Positions 33,005 through 44,662 of a DNA stretch of 64,000 nucleotides are shown one piece after another. The notes beneath the pieces were generated by a model, which was given only the letters and a program-made list of their open reading frames with translations, was not told the origin of the DNA and ran no database searches. How positions within the stretch are numbered: the stretch's first letter is position 1; every line of letters starts with the position of its first letter. Location of the stretch: contig NC_088307.1 of NCBI RefSeq assembly GCF_032854445.1, positions 9,004,017-9,068,016 of the forward strand, written 5' to 3'. Source of the stretch: Liolophura sinensis (lineage: Eukaryota; Mollusca; Polyplacophora; Chitonida; Chitonidae). The position numbers and the translations under genes were made by a program.

Positions 33005-33240
33005 AGAAATTTATTTATTTATTTTATTTGATTGCTGTTTTATGCTATACTGAAGAATTTTTCACTTATACGACAACGTCCAGCATTATGGTGGAAGGAA
33101 ACAAGGCATAGCTAAGGGGAAACCAATGAACATCGCAGGTTGCTGGAAGACCTTTCTGTTTATGACCGGAGAGGAACGCAGCATGAGATGGACTTGAGCT
33201 CACAGCGACCGGCCGCTTAGGGAGGCAGATCCTCAGCCAC
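33005..33240 (-). mobile_element. Family 1 SINE, minus strand
   Basis: Tail at left, 'cagcattatggtggaagga' and head-ward 'gagctcacagcgaccgg'. Diverged. Mirrored at 42245-42488. Confidence 0.85.
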
Positions 33241-33278
33241 CTAATGTTAAGAGATGAAGTATTGGTGGAAAGCAGGTG

Positions 33279-33443
33279 GTTGCCTGCAAACCATGTAAGA
33301 CTTCATGAGGAAGCACCGTAGACTTTCATGCACCCAAACCATCAGGAAAAACAAAAACTGAGGAATACTGTGAACGGTATTGAACCTGCCTCTTGTGTAA
33401 TGTAACACAAGGGCCTTAACCACTAAGGCATGGCCCACAGCCC
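33279..33443 (-). mobile_element. tRNA-like SINE of another type, left arm only
   Basis: On the - strand: 'gccttagtggttaaggccct' (A-box-like), then 'gaggcaggttcaataccg' (B box). It lies in a 600-bp stretch (33279-33877) that the right arm lacks. Confidence 0.65.
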
Positions 33444-33454
33444 CTAAACTCAAC

Positions 33455-33680
33455 TATTTTTTGACAGAAAGTCTGTTGTCTGAGTGATGCCAGAATGTAT
33501 TCTGTTATTATAATGCAATATTGTGTCACATTCAGAATAACATCCTGTTATAGTCTAATAGAATCTTTATGTTGAATTAATAGAAAGTGTGTTATATTTA
33601 AGAAAATTATCTGCTCCAATAACAGAATATATCCCAGCATCACTAAGACAACATACTTTGTCTTACAGTTAACAGAATTG
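33455..33680. mobile_element. Foldback MITE family F, left arm only
   Basis: Inverted ends of about 48 bp at about 80 percent identity: 'gttgtctgagtgatgcc' with 'attctgttatt' at left, 'aataacagaat' with 'ggcatcactaagacaac'-type sequence ('agcatcactaagacaac') at right. It lies in the same left-only stretch as the preceding SINE. Confidence 0.75.
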
Positions 33681-34203
33681 TTTGATATAATATGTTATTT
33701 CAATGCTAGATGGCGAGAATAAATTAATTGGTAACAATTAAACTAAAACAAATCTGTCCAAACGGTGTATTATAGTCCTTTCTGTTATTTTCTGATCTGA
33801 TTTGATTTGTGTTTTGCGCCGTTCTGTTTTTTTGTGTAGGACGCCACTGTTACTGTTAGCTGTAAATACAATGGGGTAATTCATAAATAATGTCGAATAA
33901 GTAACAACACAGAATGTTGTCTGATAACACAACCTGGACCACCAGTATCTGTGAGCGGGAAATGCAAAGCGGAAACGCCCAGAAACAATGCTCCCACATC
34001 AATTTGTATTCTGATAGCGGATATGAGAAGACGACATGCGGAGAGTCAAGAATAACATCCCCAGCGGTCAAAAACATCGGCGGACAAAAACCTGTTGTCT
34101 TAATTAACCGAAAAACCATATCCAGCAGTCTGAAAAACATTATGTTAAATATTTGTTGATAGGAATTCGTATAGCGCGACTGTGACTTGGTTTGCCATAT
34201 TAA

Positions 34204-34732
34204 TTGCGGAATGTAGCTCTGAAATCAAGCAACGTAGTTGCGAGAGTTAACGGAGAGAAACATCCCCAATTGTGCCGGATACGCGGAAAGGAACATTTAC
34301 CGCTGTTCATTAATTTTTCCCTGGCATAAATTGGCGTCAAGCGTATGGTCTCTGTAATTAACTAACCTGATGTGAGACTCGCTGAACTAAAAGGGCCCAT
34401 GGCAATCAGGTTTGTCCATGAAATAATCACATAATCCGAGCCTATATACCATAGCATTTAGAGAGTTTTCAAGATGGCAGTAGGGTTGACCCTAAAAATG
34501 TAATTTTTTTCAATTTGTGTTTTTGCCATGGACTATTGTTAGTTAAGTCAACATAAGATTAGGTTAGATAATTTGTAGGACAATGTGACACTGATTTATG
34601 TTAGGGAGGATCTACTGCCCATGTGAACAGCGGTAAATGTACCTTACCGTCAATGAGACACATATATTTGGGGCTGTTTCTCTCCGTAAGTCTTACAACT
34701 GCGTTGCTCGATTTCAGAGTTAGATTCCGCAA
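34204..34732. mobile_element. Foldback element at the arm-spacer junction
   Basis: Arms 34204-34309 and 34624-34732 are inverse copies: 'ttgcggaatgtagctctgaa' against 'ttcagagttagattccgcaa', through 'acggagagaaac', to 'tttaccgctgttca' against 'tgaacagcggtaaa'. Loop about 315 bp. It starts 6 bp after the last base of arm homology (34198). No coding potential; the frame at 34623-34868 is chance. Confidence 0.85.
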
Positions 34733-34947
34733 CTATACCTCGTTTCGCTACCTCACTTCCTCACTTTGCCACGTGGCTACTTCACTGTCTCGCCTTGTAT
34801 TAGAAAGGTCAAGGTTGCTAATTCGCGGAAGGCCCTCCATTGAGTTAAATACCTCTAGGCAACCTTAGCGTGAAAGATGACTAATCCGATTTAGAGCTCT
34901 CGAGGTGAAGATGGGGACTATGCCCAAAATGTATTCTTTATAACATT

Positions 34948-35226
34948 TTATTTATTTATTTATTTATTTATTTTATTTGATTGGTGTTTTATGCCGTACT
35001 CAAGAATATTTCACTAATACGACGGCGGCCAGCATCATGGTGGTAGGAAACGGGGCAGAACCCGGGGGAAAGCCACGACCATCCGCAGGTTGCTCGCAGA
35101 CCTTCCCGCTTACGGCCGGAGAGGAAACCAGCATGAACTGGGCTTGAATTCTCAGCGACCGCATTGATGACAGGCTCCTGGGTCATTACACTGTGCTAGC
35201 GGGCTAACTAACTGAGCCAGGGAAGT
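34948..35226 (-). mobile_element. Family 1 SINE, full length, in the spacer
   Basis: (ATTT)n tail at left, 'gattggtgttttatgccgta', 'gacggcggccagcatcatgg', head complement 'gcgggctaactaactgagcc'. Well preserved. Confidence 0.92.
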
Positions 35227-35907
35227 CCCTGTAACATTTTAACTCAGCGTTTCTGACGAAACTGTACCGGTAGTTATTCTTTGAAGATATGGATAAAAAT
35301 ATTTATTGTTGTTTTCAACTTTTAACTGTTTTTGTTTTCATAGCTGGATTTTGAAAGGCGCAATTTAATTTTGACTTTTTGATTTTGGATGTTTTCATTC
35401 TCGTACCGACAGCAGTGACTGTTTCTTGGTTTTAACACGTTCTCAGCGCGATATGGCTGAAATACTGACAACGTGGCTTTCACTCCCAATCATTCACTCA
35501 TCCATCATTCATGGTCCTTAATTTCCTCATGCACAAGTGAACCCACATTTTCCTGGTTGACATTAAGAACTTTGAGCAGGAACTGTCAAGAGACTGGATA
35601 AATCTGCTCAGACCTGTTGGCTCTTTGACTTTGTTATGCTCACGATATTGCATCACCGCCCATGCTTTGCCCACACATCTCCGAACGGGCTAATCGACGT
35701 TGTATAGGTAAAATATTCTTGATTACGGCATAAAATACCAACCAAATAAGTGAATAAAATAAAGATATGGATAATTACATGTGGAGTGTTCAAAATCTGT
35801 CGCCAGTTCATGGAATACGTTCACGTATTATAAATGAAGAATTATATTGAATGGTGTTATTGAACAAAAATCAAAATAAATTACCCCGCGCAATCAAATT
35901 TCCTCAA
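35227..35907. other. Spacer DNA with a SINE tail fragment
   Basis: At 35690-35766 'aaaatattcttgattacggc' plus an AAAT-like tail is a family 1 SINE remnant. Otherwise nothing recognised. Confidence 0.6.
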
Positions 35908-36252
35908 CCGGCCCCGATAGCTTAGTTGTTAGAGCGTCATCTTCGGGGGCGGTAGATCCAGGGTCACACCTAAGATTTTAAAAGAGGAAGTTGTAACTTC
36001 TGGCTTGGTGTTCAGCATTAAGGGGATAGTGCAATGACTGGTTGGCCAGTATCAGTGTAATATCTCGGGTGGGCCAGCTTACTAGCCTTCGGTAAGTCGT
36101 CTAAGTGAAGCAGCACTATAGATATAAAATGAGCCATGGAAATTCGTCCTGCAACAAGGAGGCACATTACATGCACTCTAAGGATTTCTTGGTCGTCACA
36201 TCACTGAAAAATTAAGTACGACTTAACGCTAAGCCCTCACTCACTCACTCAC
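35908..36252 (+). mobile_element. tRNA-derived SINE (family 2) in the spacer
   Basis: Head 'gatagcttagttgttagagc', 'gcggtagatccagggtcaca', body 'ggggatagtgcaatgactgg', end (cactcact)n. A short deletion follows 'gatccaggg' relative to the copies at 13754 and 17150. Confidence 0.9.
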
Positions 36253-36815
36253 TCAAATTTCCTCAATCCATAAAGTGAACAGACATTGCATGAGCAGAAA
36301 AAACTCTGGACTTTACATTCAAATTTACATTCTCAGAGTGCAATGGAAATATCCTGTGGGAAACATTACAAATGTTTGACTTGTAGAAGATATTCCAGTT
36401 TGTGCTGGTATTTCTAAACAGTGTGATAGTATAAATGTGCATGAATAAGGACTACTACGACGTTTTACACTAACAGTCCGAAGAAGCTATTATCCAGCAG
36501 GCGTTTTGCCACGGGCATTGGATCACAGGGGCAAAGTCCAAATGTTCAAATGTTATCTTGTCACTTCACTGTTAACACTTATTCCCCTTTGAATTGTTGT
36601 TATTATCTGACAATAGATGGCGGTGTTGTCGTTGAGTTACTCTATGTAACTATGAATACCCTGTTCTGAATGTAATCGCCAGTCTTGTTATATTTAATGA
36701 TGGTTCAGGTAGAAGGCTGAATGTAAACTCAGGGAACACAGGTTTATATTTAACTATATGTAGCTCTGAAGTAGCCCTGGGTTTGTTTGGTATGTTGATA
36801 ATGAGGCCCCTTGTG
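36253..36815. other. Spacer DNA, nothing recognised
   Basis: AT-rich. Ends where LINE coding sequence begins abruptly. Confidence 0.4.
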
Positions 36816-37160
36816 CAAGCGATCACTTCCCAGTGCACGCTGTATTTGGTTGGTCTGCTCGTGCTACCTCAACGTCTTGTCCACCCAGGTGGAAACTGAA
36901 GCAAGCTGACTGGGATTCCTTTTGGGTCCAGTGTAACCATGTGTTTACTGAAGAATTAGTTGATGATGATGTTGATGTCTTTTATAACAGTGTTGTAACA
37001 GCTATTAATACTGCTGCCTCTAAGTCTATTCCCAGCTCATCGGGCAGACCATGCATCAAGAAGTCGGTTCCATAGTGGTCGGTAGAATGTGATGAGGCCA
37101 TTAAGGAAAAGAAGAGAGCTAAGAATGGGGCTAGTAGAACTATTCTTTATGGCGATATCA
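36816..37160 (+). pseudogene. LINE fragment: end of endonuclease and linker
   Basis: Reads ASDHFPVHAVFGW (the SDH motif that closes APE-type endonucleases), PPRWKLKQADWDSFW, and NTAASKSIPSSSGR. VP is then followed by a stop where the family has Trp, and then WSVECDEAIKEKKRAKN. This pattern is typical of the segment between endonuclease and RT in I/Jockey-group LINEs. The start is a 5' truncation; the run of LINE homology breaks at about 37160. Confidence 0.85.
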
Positions 37161-37165
37161 GACCT

Positions 37166-38450
37166 GTTGACTCTTACGAATTTGGCGTGATTGTTACGAT
37201 TTTTATCATTTTTTACGCCACTATGTCATCGCCGAAATAATTACGAATATTGAAGTGTTCATACCACGAATTTTATGGAATTAATTCGGTACAATTCCTT
37301 GACACTTTTTTTCATTAACCCCTGAGTATCGAACAAGGGAAACAACTCTTTAACGACTGAAATACAGTCATAAGTGATCTCACATTACATCGCATTCTCC
37401 ACGCAGGGGTGCCATTATTGTTAGCACTGAATACAATATGCCAATGTGCATTGCTCCGCACAGGGGAGAAACCTGTCTTGTCGTTTTTTGCCACCAATTT
37501 ACTTCTAGCAGACTTGTTACCAACGATATCAAGACGCGCTCATGAGTCCGATTCTGATATGTCCGATGATGGCGAGATACCAACAAAATAGACACACAAA
37601 TCATCCAAGCAGAGATTCCTAAGGACATATACAAATGTCTGGCCATGTCTTGTATCATCCGCTAAAGCGCGATGTTATGTGAATTGCCAATTGTGTAGAA
37701 AAGATTTTAGTTGTGCACACGGAAGACAAAATGACTGCAGAAAACACACCAACTCCATATATCACAAAAACATCGTTTCGATGGTTGCTTCCTCAAGCAC
37801 CATGACCAACTTCCTCGCGAGGAGTCAGATAAACAGCCAAACAAAGCTACAGCAACAAATCGTAAAAGCTGAAGTGATGATGTGCGAAATGATTGCAGAG
37901 CTGAATTTGCCGCTTGCCACTGCTGACTCCCTAACCCAGTGCTTCTAAAGGATGTTTCCCGACTCTGAAATAGCTAAAGGTATGGAATTATTCTTGGTTT
38001 TTACCACCATGTTGTCTGTTGGTGCATCTCTCATATCATTACCGCTGACATCATGCTGTTACGTAGTTGGTACCGTAGTGTAATATTTTTTGTGAGAAAA
38101 AGCTTACTAATCACCTATGTAGTAGCCTAATTATTTTCTGCTATGATTTATTGATTTTATTTTGTACATCACCCCATACTTGTTTTAACTAAACAAAGCG
38201 GTTTATTCAGACTCTCAGATTAAAGAGACAGTGAAGGAAAAGGGTAACATGATTTTGTTTTTATCTTGTGTGGATAGGCTACCAGCCGCATGTCAGTTGA
38301 TTGGCCGCTATAATTTGTAATCCTGTGTTAGTTTAGTGGAGAAGATTTTGTTTTTGTGAACTTAGGAGGAGCATACAATATACATAAATATTATATCGGC
38401 TTATTATAAAATACTGCTTAATGCAGATGCTTAATCTTAATCAAGCTGCA
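37166..38450 (+). mobile_element. hAT-like transposon fragment within the LINE
   Basis: Begins 'cagacctgttgactcttacg', which resembles the CAG-type ends of hAT elements. A coding stretch (about 37650-37980) reads TNVWPCLV, then YVNCQLCRKDFSCAHGRQND, CRKHTNSIYHKN, later AEVMMCEMIAELNLPLATAD. This is a BED-type zinc finger (C-x2-C with H-x4/5-H) and the N-terminal part of a hAT-family transposase. A stop follows QCF and the catalytic region is absent. I could not find the matching right end. It replaces the N-terminal part of the LINE RT. Confidence 0.65.
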
Positions 38451-38454
38451 TAAC

Positions 38455-40140
38455 TTAGGTGCTGGGGGAAAATGGTTGGGTAAGGAATTTCCTGTCAAAT
38501 ACATGTAGGCGTATCAAGGTAAGGTTAGGTAACTCTGTCTTTAAAGTGGCTAGCCTTAATAACGGTACACCTCAAGGTAGCGTCATTTCGCCAACCTTAT
38601 TTAATATGATGATTAATGACTTACCATTCGGATTAATAGTAAAGACGAAGGTCGGCTTTTTGCGGATGACCAAGTTCTGTGGTATACTTCACGCAACCTT
38701 AAAATAGCTCAACGTTATATTCAGCAGGCTGTGCTAGACATCTATGATTGGGGAAGCAATGGGGTTTTTGATTCTCGGCTACTAAATCTGAAGTCATGAT
38801 CTTTACAAAAAGACGTTTTATTCCTTCTGTTGATCTAAAATTAAATGAATTGCCCCTTTAATTTTCTCCGTCTTTTAAGTATCTTGGGGTAACGTTTGAT
38901 AATTCACGTGCTCAAAAGCCCTAAACTTAATGCTTAGTGCTTGCTAATTAGACTCAATCCAGTATAGTGCTTTACCTATCTGTACAGATGCACTTTCTTA
39001 AGAGTTCTCCAAGTTCCTTGTGACGAGTTGCCACTGTTTGTGAGAAGAAAGTGGAGAACATTTAGGTATGCTGTTAAGTTATCTGTGGCAAAGCATAGCC
39101 TAGCTTCTAAGTTACTAGATCCTTGTTATTATGACTTTTTGTATGACAATCGGCCTTCCCTGCCCTTTAGACATTTGTGCTCGTCACATTGTAAATGAAA
39201 CTGGAGCTGATTTGTCAATGGTACAGGAGGACTTTATCCCAAAAATCCCTCCACGGGAATTAAAATTTCCTGTTGTTTGTATGGATGCCAGGGACTGTAT
39301 TAGAAAATCTGACAGATCTGAGCTTTCTTTGTTTTAATGATCATGTTAAGTCCTTTTGGGACAGCTATTTGCAGATTTTCACAGATGCCTCTTGTGTGCC
39401 AGATGTTCACAAGTGCTGGGCGACTTTTGTTGTCCCTGAACTGAAGTATTCTAAACATCATAGACTCAGTGATGATCTATCTGTGTTTTCATGTGAGTTA
39501 GTAGCTATTTTGCTTTCATTGCAGTTTTTCGCTGACCTTCAATTGATAAGGGCGGTTATTTTCTCCGACTCTTTAAGTGCTCTGCAAGCTATTAAATGTT
39601 TCGTGTGGCAAAAGTCTTCTGCGCTGGTATTAGAATCTTAATCTTAATCATAAATTTATTTTCAGTTGGTACGAAGGTATGCCTAGCCTGAGTTCCTGAT
39701 CAGTTTGGTGTGAAAGGGAATGAGGAAGCTGAATCTTTGGCAAAAAAAGCACTGAATTTTCCTGATTTCAGGTGATCTGTTCTCTCATTGCGAGACTCCA
39801 CAGGATTGGGTTGCATCCTAACGGCCTTTGTAACTACTGTTATATTGAGGAAACTGTATCTCATTATTTACTCCATTGCTTTAATTTTACTAATAATAGA
39901 TTCGTTTTACAGCAACGGGTAACTGCTCTGGGTGTAAAACGTCTTACTGTGGAAGGGTTACTAAGTCCTAATAACCACCGACTGAAAATTTTTCAGGCTG
40001 TTGCGGATTATATAATATCTACAGGGAGATTCTAATGTTTTCGTACGGATTTGAATAATTATTTATTATGTGTAAATCTCTCAGTTTTGGTGTAAATCAG
40101 TCCCGCTTGGGACTGGCACACGTCAATATTTTTAATAATC
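38455..40140 (+). pseudogene. LINE fragment: RT, RNase H and C-terminal zinc region
   Basis: In successive broken frames: NGWVRNFLSNTCRRIKVRLG; NNGTPQGSVISPTLFNMMIN (RT B motif); FADDQVLWY in the next frame at about 38656 (catalytic Asp pair kept). RNase H follows, with FTDASCV (39375), SCELVAIL and SDSLSALQAI. GNEEAESLAKKAL is near 39718. The C-terminal region 39772-40035 reads LHRIGLHPNGLCNYC, ETVSHYLLHC (CCHC-like) and ends YIISTGRF. The RNase H domain and tail place it in the I-group rather than CR1 or RTE. Several frameshifts make it inactive. The 3' end is near 40140. Confidence 0.88.
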
Positions 40141-40738
40141 AAATAATCTCCAGTGTGTTGTAGATTCGCAACGACTGAAAACCTAGATGGTACGAGTTAG
40201 AAGATCTGAATAAGGTCTGGAATCTCCCATTGGATTTAGGTGGTTGGGGTTAGGAAACCTGGCGTATGCCTTTGCAGACGCGGACCCGCCCAAACCAAAC
40301 CGGCAAACCTGTTCACCTATTGTCAATAAATGTTCAGAACTGTATTCCCTGTGTTTGTTCGTTCTTGGCGTGTGTCTGGCGTTTGTTTCGAACCGTGAGC
40401 CATGTCTCACAAGGCCACATCCCTAGAAGTTTATTTTGTTCAGACGAGTCCGTAACACAAAGAAACGCAGTATCAACCTTGCTCCGTTTTAGAGTGAATC
40501 TGGTTTTGACCGCATTTCAATTTGAAATTTGCATTCGTATTTGTCAGTTACCAGTTTCCATTCACTGCAGAACTGACTAAATCATGACCTATCCTGTCCT
40601 ACACCAGTGTCCATTGACAACTATATACATAATTACAGATGTTAAATAGTCTAGCTGAACGACTCATTTAATATGTAATATTTCATCCTTATTGTAAGCA
40701 CAATATACTGTTCAATCTGACATATTCAGTTTCAGTCT
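40141..40738. other. Spacer DNA, nothing recognised
   Basis: The frames at 40183-40580 overlap on both strands, lack known motifs and are probably chance. Confidence 0.4.
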
Positions 40739-40875
40739 TCTCATTTATTTAGTTATTTCATTGGTGTTTTAGACCGTAATCAAGAATATTTCACCTACAT
40801 ACAACATGGGCCATCATGATGGTAGAAAGAAACCGTGGAGAGCCTGGGAAAAACCCACGACCGTTCACAGGTGGG
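40739..40875 (-). mobile_element. Family 1 SINE fragment, minus strand
   Basis: 'cattggtgttttagaccgta', 'caagaatatttcacctacat' and 'ggaaaaacccacgaccgttc'. Head side lost. Confidence 0.8.
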
Positions 40876-41145
40876 GGGGTGGGCAAAAGCCCCAGCAGAA
40901 AAAGGCCCCGGCGGACAAAGGCTTATCAGTATTGGGAGTATGTGGTGAATAACATACGTTATTAACTTGTTTGAGAAAACTTGAAACCTTTTCCCTTAAG
41001 TTGCGCGCCAGACATTTGCAATCAATATAACCCCTTCTTACTCGTTCGTAGCCTACCAGTGTTTGTTTTCGATCTCGACTTTTTGCTGGGCACTAGATTG
41101 GAAAGAACTATTATCTCTCAAGTGTATACAGAATGCTGTGCAACA
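40876..41145. repeat. Dispersed repeat with 'ccccggcggacaaa' motif
   Basis: Shares with 59240-59492: two tandem 'aaagcccc..gcggacaaa'-like blocks, 'atcagtatt', 'gagaaaactt gaaacctt'-type sequence, and 'tctctcaagtgtatacagaatgc'-type sequence near 41120. The two copies have the same orientation and are much diverged. Type unknown; no ORF or clear inverted ends. Confidence 0.6.
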
Positions 41146-41504
41146 GGAACTAGAAAGAGAATTAAGAATTAGTCGATGTTAGTTGTTTTCAGGGCTTTAA
41201 AAACTACCTACGAAATCTGTTGTGGAAAATATTGCCCACCACCGTCAGTTTACATTCAATTTGCTGTGTATACCAACAACAATTTTACCCGACGTTTGTT
41301 GAACTTTTAACAGTCTACTAAATTACTTTACTGTTGATTATCTGAGACATCTTCCAATATGAATGAGTTAGATGGGGAATAAAAACATTGTTATTATTTA
41401 CGATATTTGCAGAAACTTGAACTGGCGGGTCTTGATGAATGCTCATTTGTCTTCAGGCTCTGAGATGAACGACCGGAAAGAGGCGTCTGAAATTAACCAT
41501 GATT
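41146..41504. other. Spacer DNA, nothing recognised
   Basis: No repeat or frame that I can support. Confidence 0.4.
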
Positions 41505-41630
41505 AAAAGCTAATGGTCATTTCCTGGAAATCAGGAGACCCGGGATCAAAACCGGGTCGGGTCACACCAATGACTGGTACTTGGCGCAGCTTCGTTCGGT
41601 GTTCAGCAATGAGCTCCAGAAACTGGAGTG
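41505..41630 (+). mobile_element. tRNA-derived SINE (family 3) fragment
   Basis: 'gagacccgggatcaaaaccg' (B-box-like), 'gtcgggtcacaccaatgact', 'ggtacttggcgcagcttcg', as in the element at 10047. Confidence 0.65.
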
Positions 41631-42244
41631 ATGTGATTTGTCCTTTTTCTTTTATCAGAAGACAGAAGTAGGGTCAAAACCAGGTTTTGCTATTTCAAGG
41701 TCTTTTTCCGAGGGAATTCCCCTGATAATGAAAAACGATTACGTGAACCGAGATCCATGGGTCGCACTTGCGCGAAGCCCTTTTAACGTTAAGAGCACGT
41801 AACTACCATTGGGACGTAATGTCTATAGCACTGGTTGCCACTTAACGTTAAGAAATAATTTGGAAGGTCAGTGGGACTCTACATTCACAACAATACATGG
41901 CTGCATGGCGTTGTCCACACTGGTCCAGTGGTAGCATGTTTTATGGTATATGTTTTGATGACGTTTTCAGATGGCAAACGAAGTCACAGTCACGCCATAT
42001 GAATTCCTATCAACAAGTATTTAACATAGTGTTTTTTAGACTGTCGGATATGGTTTGTAGGTTAATTAAGACAACAGGGTTTTTGTCCGCTGGGGTTTTT
42101 GTCAGCTGAGAATTTTATTCTGAACTCTCCGCGCGCAGTCTTCCTATATCCGCTGTCAGAATACAAATTAACGTGGGAGCATTGTTTCTGGGCGTTTGCG
42201 ACATTGTTTATGAATTCACCTGCTTTCCACCAATACTTCATCTC

Positions 42245-42488
42245 TAACATTAGGTGGCTGAGCATCTGCCACCCTCAGCTGCCGGCTGCTGAAAGTTCAA
42301 GTCCAGCTCATGCTGCCTTCCTCTCCGGTCATGCCCAGGAAGATCTGCCAGCAACCTCCGGATGTTCAATGGTTTCCTCCCAGAGCTCTGCCTTGTTTCC
42401 TCCCATCATAATGCTGGCCGTTGTCGTTTAAGTGAAATATTTTTGAGTACAGCGTAAAACACCAATAAAACCTAATTAATTAAATAAA
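42245..42488 (+). mobile_element. Family 1 SINE (mirror of 33005)
   Basis: 'gaaagttcaagtccagctca' head side, 'cataatgctggccgttgtcg', 'gtgaaatatttttgagtaca'. The extreme head is altered. Confidence 0.85.
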
Positions 42489-44204
42489 TTTCTAAGCTGT
42501 ATTAAAGAGAGTACCATTGTTTGTAGACTTGTTTTTACTTAAAGGAACCAATTACCTATTAGAATGTACATACATGCTATGTACCTTTGCCATACTTTCA
42601 TTATCTAGTTAATTTGACAAATCAGGTCGTAACTAAATAGCCATGTTAAAGACAACCAACTCTTTTAAAAAGCATTTTTATTATCTTCGTATATAATAAG
42701 CAAAGCATACAATGCATAAAGGCAAACAAAAGCATGATGGTTACCCTCTAAAACATCTGCAGTATAAACGTGTGATAAGTTAGGTCAGGGTTCAAATCCT
42801 GTTAGCTGAATTGTTTTTTCTTTTAATCATAGTGGAAAAGACTGCATCTGATCTGATAAATATTTAACACAATCTGTTTAAAACTTTTTCCGTTTTTGTT
42901 CAGGGTAGTTTACCCATCTTGCACCAAAGGGAGCCAGCTTGAATATTTTTGTTCTGAAGGACATGCATACCCAGATTTGAAGTTTTTTTTTACTTTTACT
43001 TTTTTACAGTAGTTAATTACTTAATACATGTATGAGAAATGCGATTGTAACAGTAAGATTTACAAATTTAGCTCCACAGAGGAACAATTAAAGCCATCAA
43101 AATAAGTAATAAAAATTATTCACGCATGCTCCTCAAATTTAAAATACATGTACAAGTGCACGCAAAATTATGACATTTAAAATACATTTACATGTACACT
43201 CAAAAGTCAACCTGTGCGAAGTAAGAAAAATAGTCATCTTCATGTCAAAAAAGTAAAGAAAAGATACAGAAAAAACAGAAGCTGATCAAGATGCAATAGG
43301 ACATCACCTGCAGTGATTCGGATACATTAGACTGAAAAATTGTCAACAGGTTGGACAGAAAATATACAATCTGTTGCCAAAGACAGGGGAAAATACAAGT
43401 GTGAACACTGTTGTTCACACCTGGTTTTAGAGACAACATGTCAACAATCAAATCTGAAGATACATTTTTTTGTTATCAGTAAGAGGTCAGAAAATACATT
43501 GTTGTCTTCTCAGGCCACCTGTAACATGGCTACTGAATTGGAAACTACATATACTTTTCATCCAATCGGTATAAAAATAATGTTTCAGTTTTATATACGT
43601 AACGGGCATATCAAGAAACAAGATGTAGGGAGATCAGGTTTTGCACACATGTAAATCATGAGACATGTAATGCTTGCATCATGATTAATGGCACATTTAC
43701 ATAGCCCCTGAGTGTGCACGTCATGTATATAGCAGTTCCCCCATTGATGCAGCATATCATATCTAAAGTGTAATATGGCTTACAGGTCAATTTAGGCCAT
43801 ACAAATCACAAGTCTCACAAGTCTATAGTCTCACGAAACAAGAGGTAAGAAAATAAGCTATAGCTATACCTGAGGGTTATTGTATGCATGGAGTCTATAT
43901 TACTTCTATCAAATAGCAAAATCAACAGCACATATAAAATCCTTTAATATACATTTAATAACACTGGAACAGACAACCATAAATTTCCTTTTTCAGCAAA
44001 CATAACGAACAGTATCTGAAGACAACGATTATAGTTCTAGTCTATTAACCTACATACATGTACTTTGGGCTACAGGATGGAACTACCAAAAACCACATCC
44101 AATTTAAGCATCATCTCAAAACTTCAGGGTTCCAAACTTTTGTTGACCGAAACAGTTAAAAGCACAAATTCACAGTAGCTAGCAGCACAGACTATCAGCC
44201 TTTC

Positions 44205-44395
44205 AGTTGACCAGTCAACTTTTTGACATACTATCTTTTATTGGTCAAATGTTTGACAATCTACCCTTTATAATAGGTCAATGGGTCAGTTGTTTTTTTA
44301 CATCCTACACTTTAAAATGGGTCAATGGGTCAAATTTTTGACATCCTACCTTTCAAAATGGGCTGGTCAGTCAAATTTTGGCATACAATCTTTAA
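44205..44395. repeat. Degenerate tandem repeat (mirror of 29698)
   Basis: 'tgggtcaatgggtcaaattt' type units, inverse of the left-arm array. Confidence 0.8.
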
Positions 44396-44485
44396 GCCTG
44401 TGCCTGCATGGTTCACACAATGAGAGTCCTCAGTGTATGATGACATCAACTTTGTATTGAGGGGATGTTGCTGCTATTCTGAACT

Positions 44486-44662
44486 GGCCCCGGGATCACG
44501 CAGCAATCTTAGGCTTAGGTCAAAATTTCAACTCACTTTAAAACTTAAATTCTGGGTAAGTACCGTAAAACAAATTCCAACTAAAATAATGGAAAGGAAG
44601 AGACAAATTTTAAAGATTAAACTCTTGACTTATGTCTAAAGATCGCTTTGTGAACCCGGGGC
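44486..44662. mobile_element. MITE family A (mirror of 29429)
   Basis: Ends 'ggccccgggatcacgcagca' and 'tttgtgaacccggggcc' are inverted repeats; same length as the left copy within a base. Confidence 0.88.

Larger units (their letters stand above)
10643..34198. repeat. Left arm of a giant inverted duplication
   Basis: The first 20 bases, 'ctggccttgtcttatgtatc', are the reverse complement of the last 20 bases of the window. From there the left arm matches the right arm (41971-64000) in inverse order through the minisatellite, seven exons, Penelope element, MITEs and SINEs, up to 'gtttgccat' at 34198. Mirror positions add up to about 74000-75700, shifting only at arm-specific indels. The arm probably matches further out, since the right arm is cut by the window end. 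Confidence 0.97.

Noticed and set aside
40183-40580. Overlapping frames of 60-104 codons in the spacer
   Set aside because: Open on both strands without motif, repeat match or splice signals.
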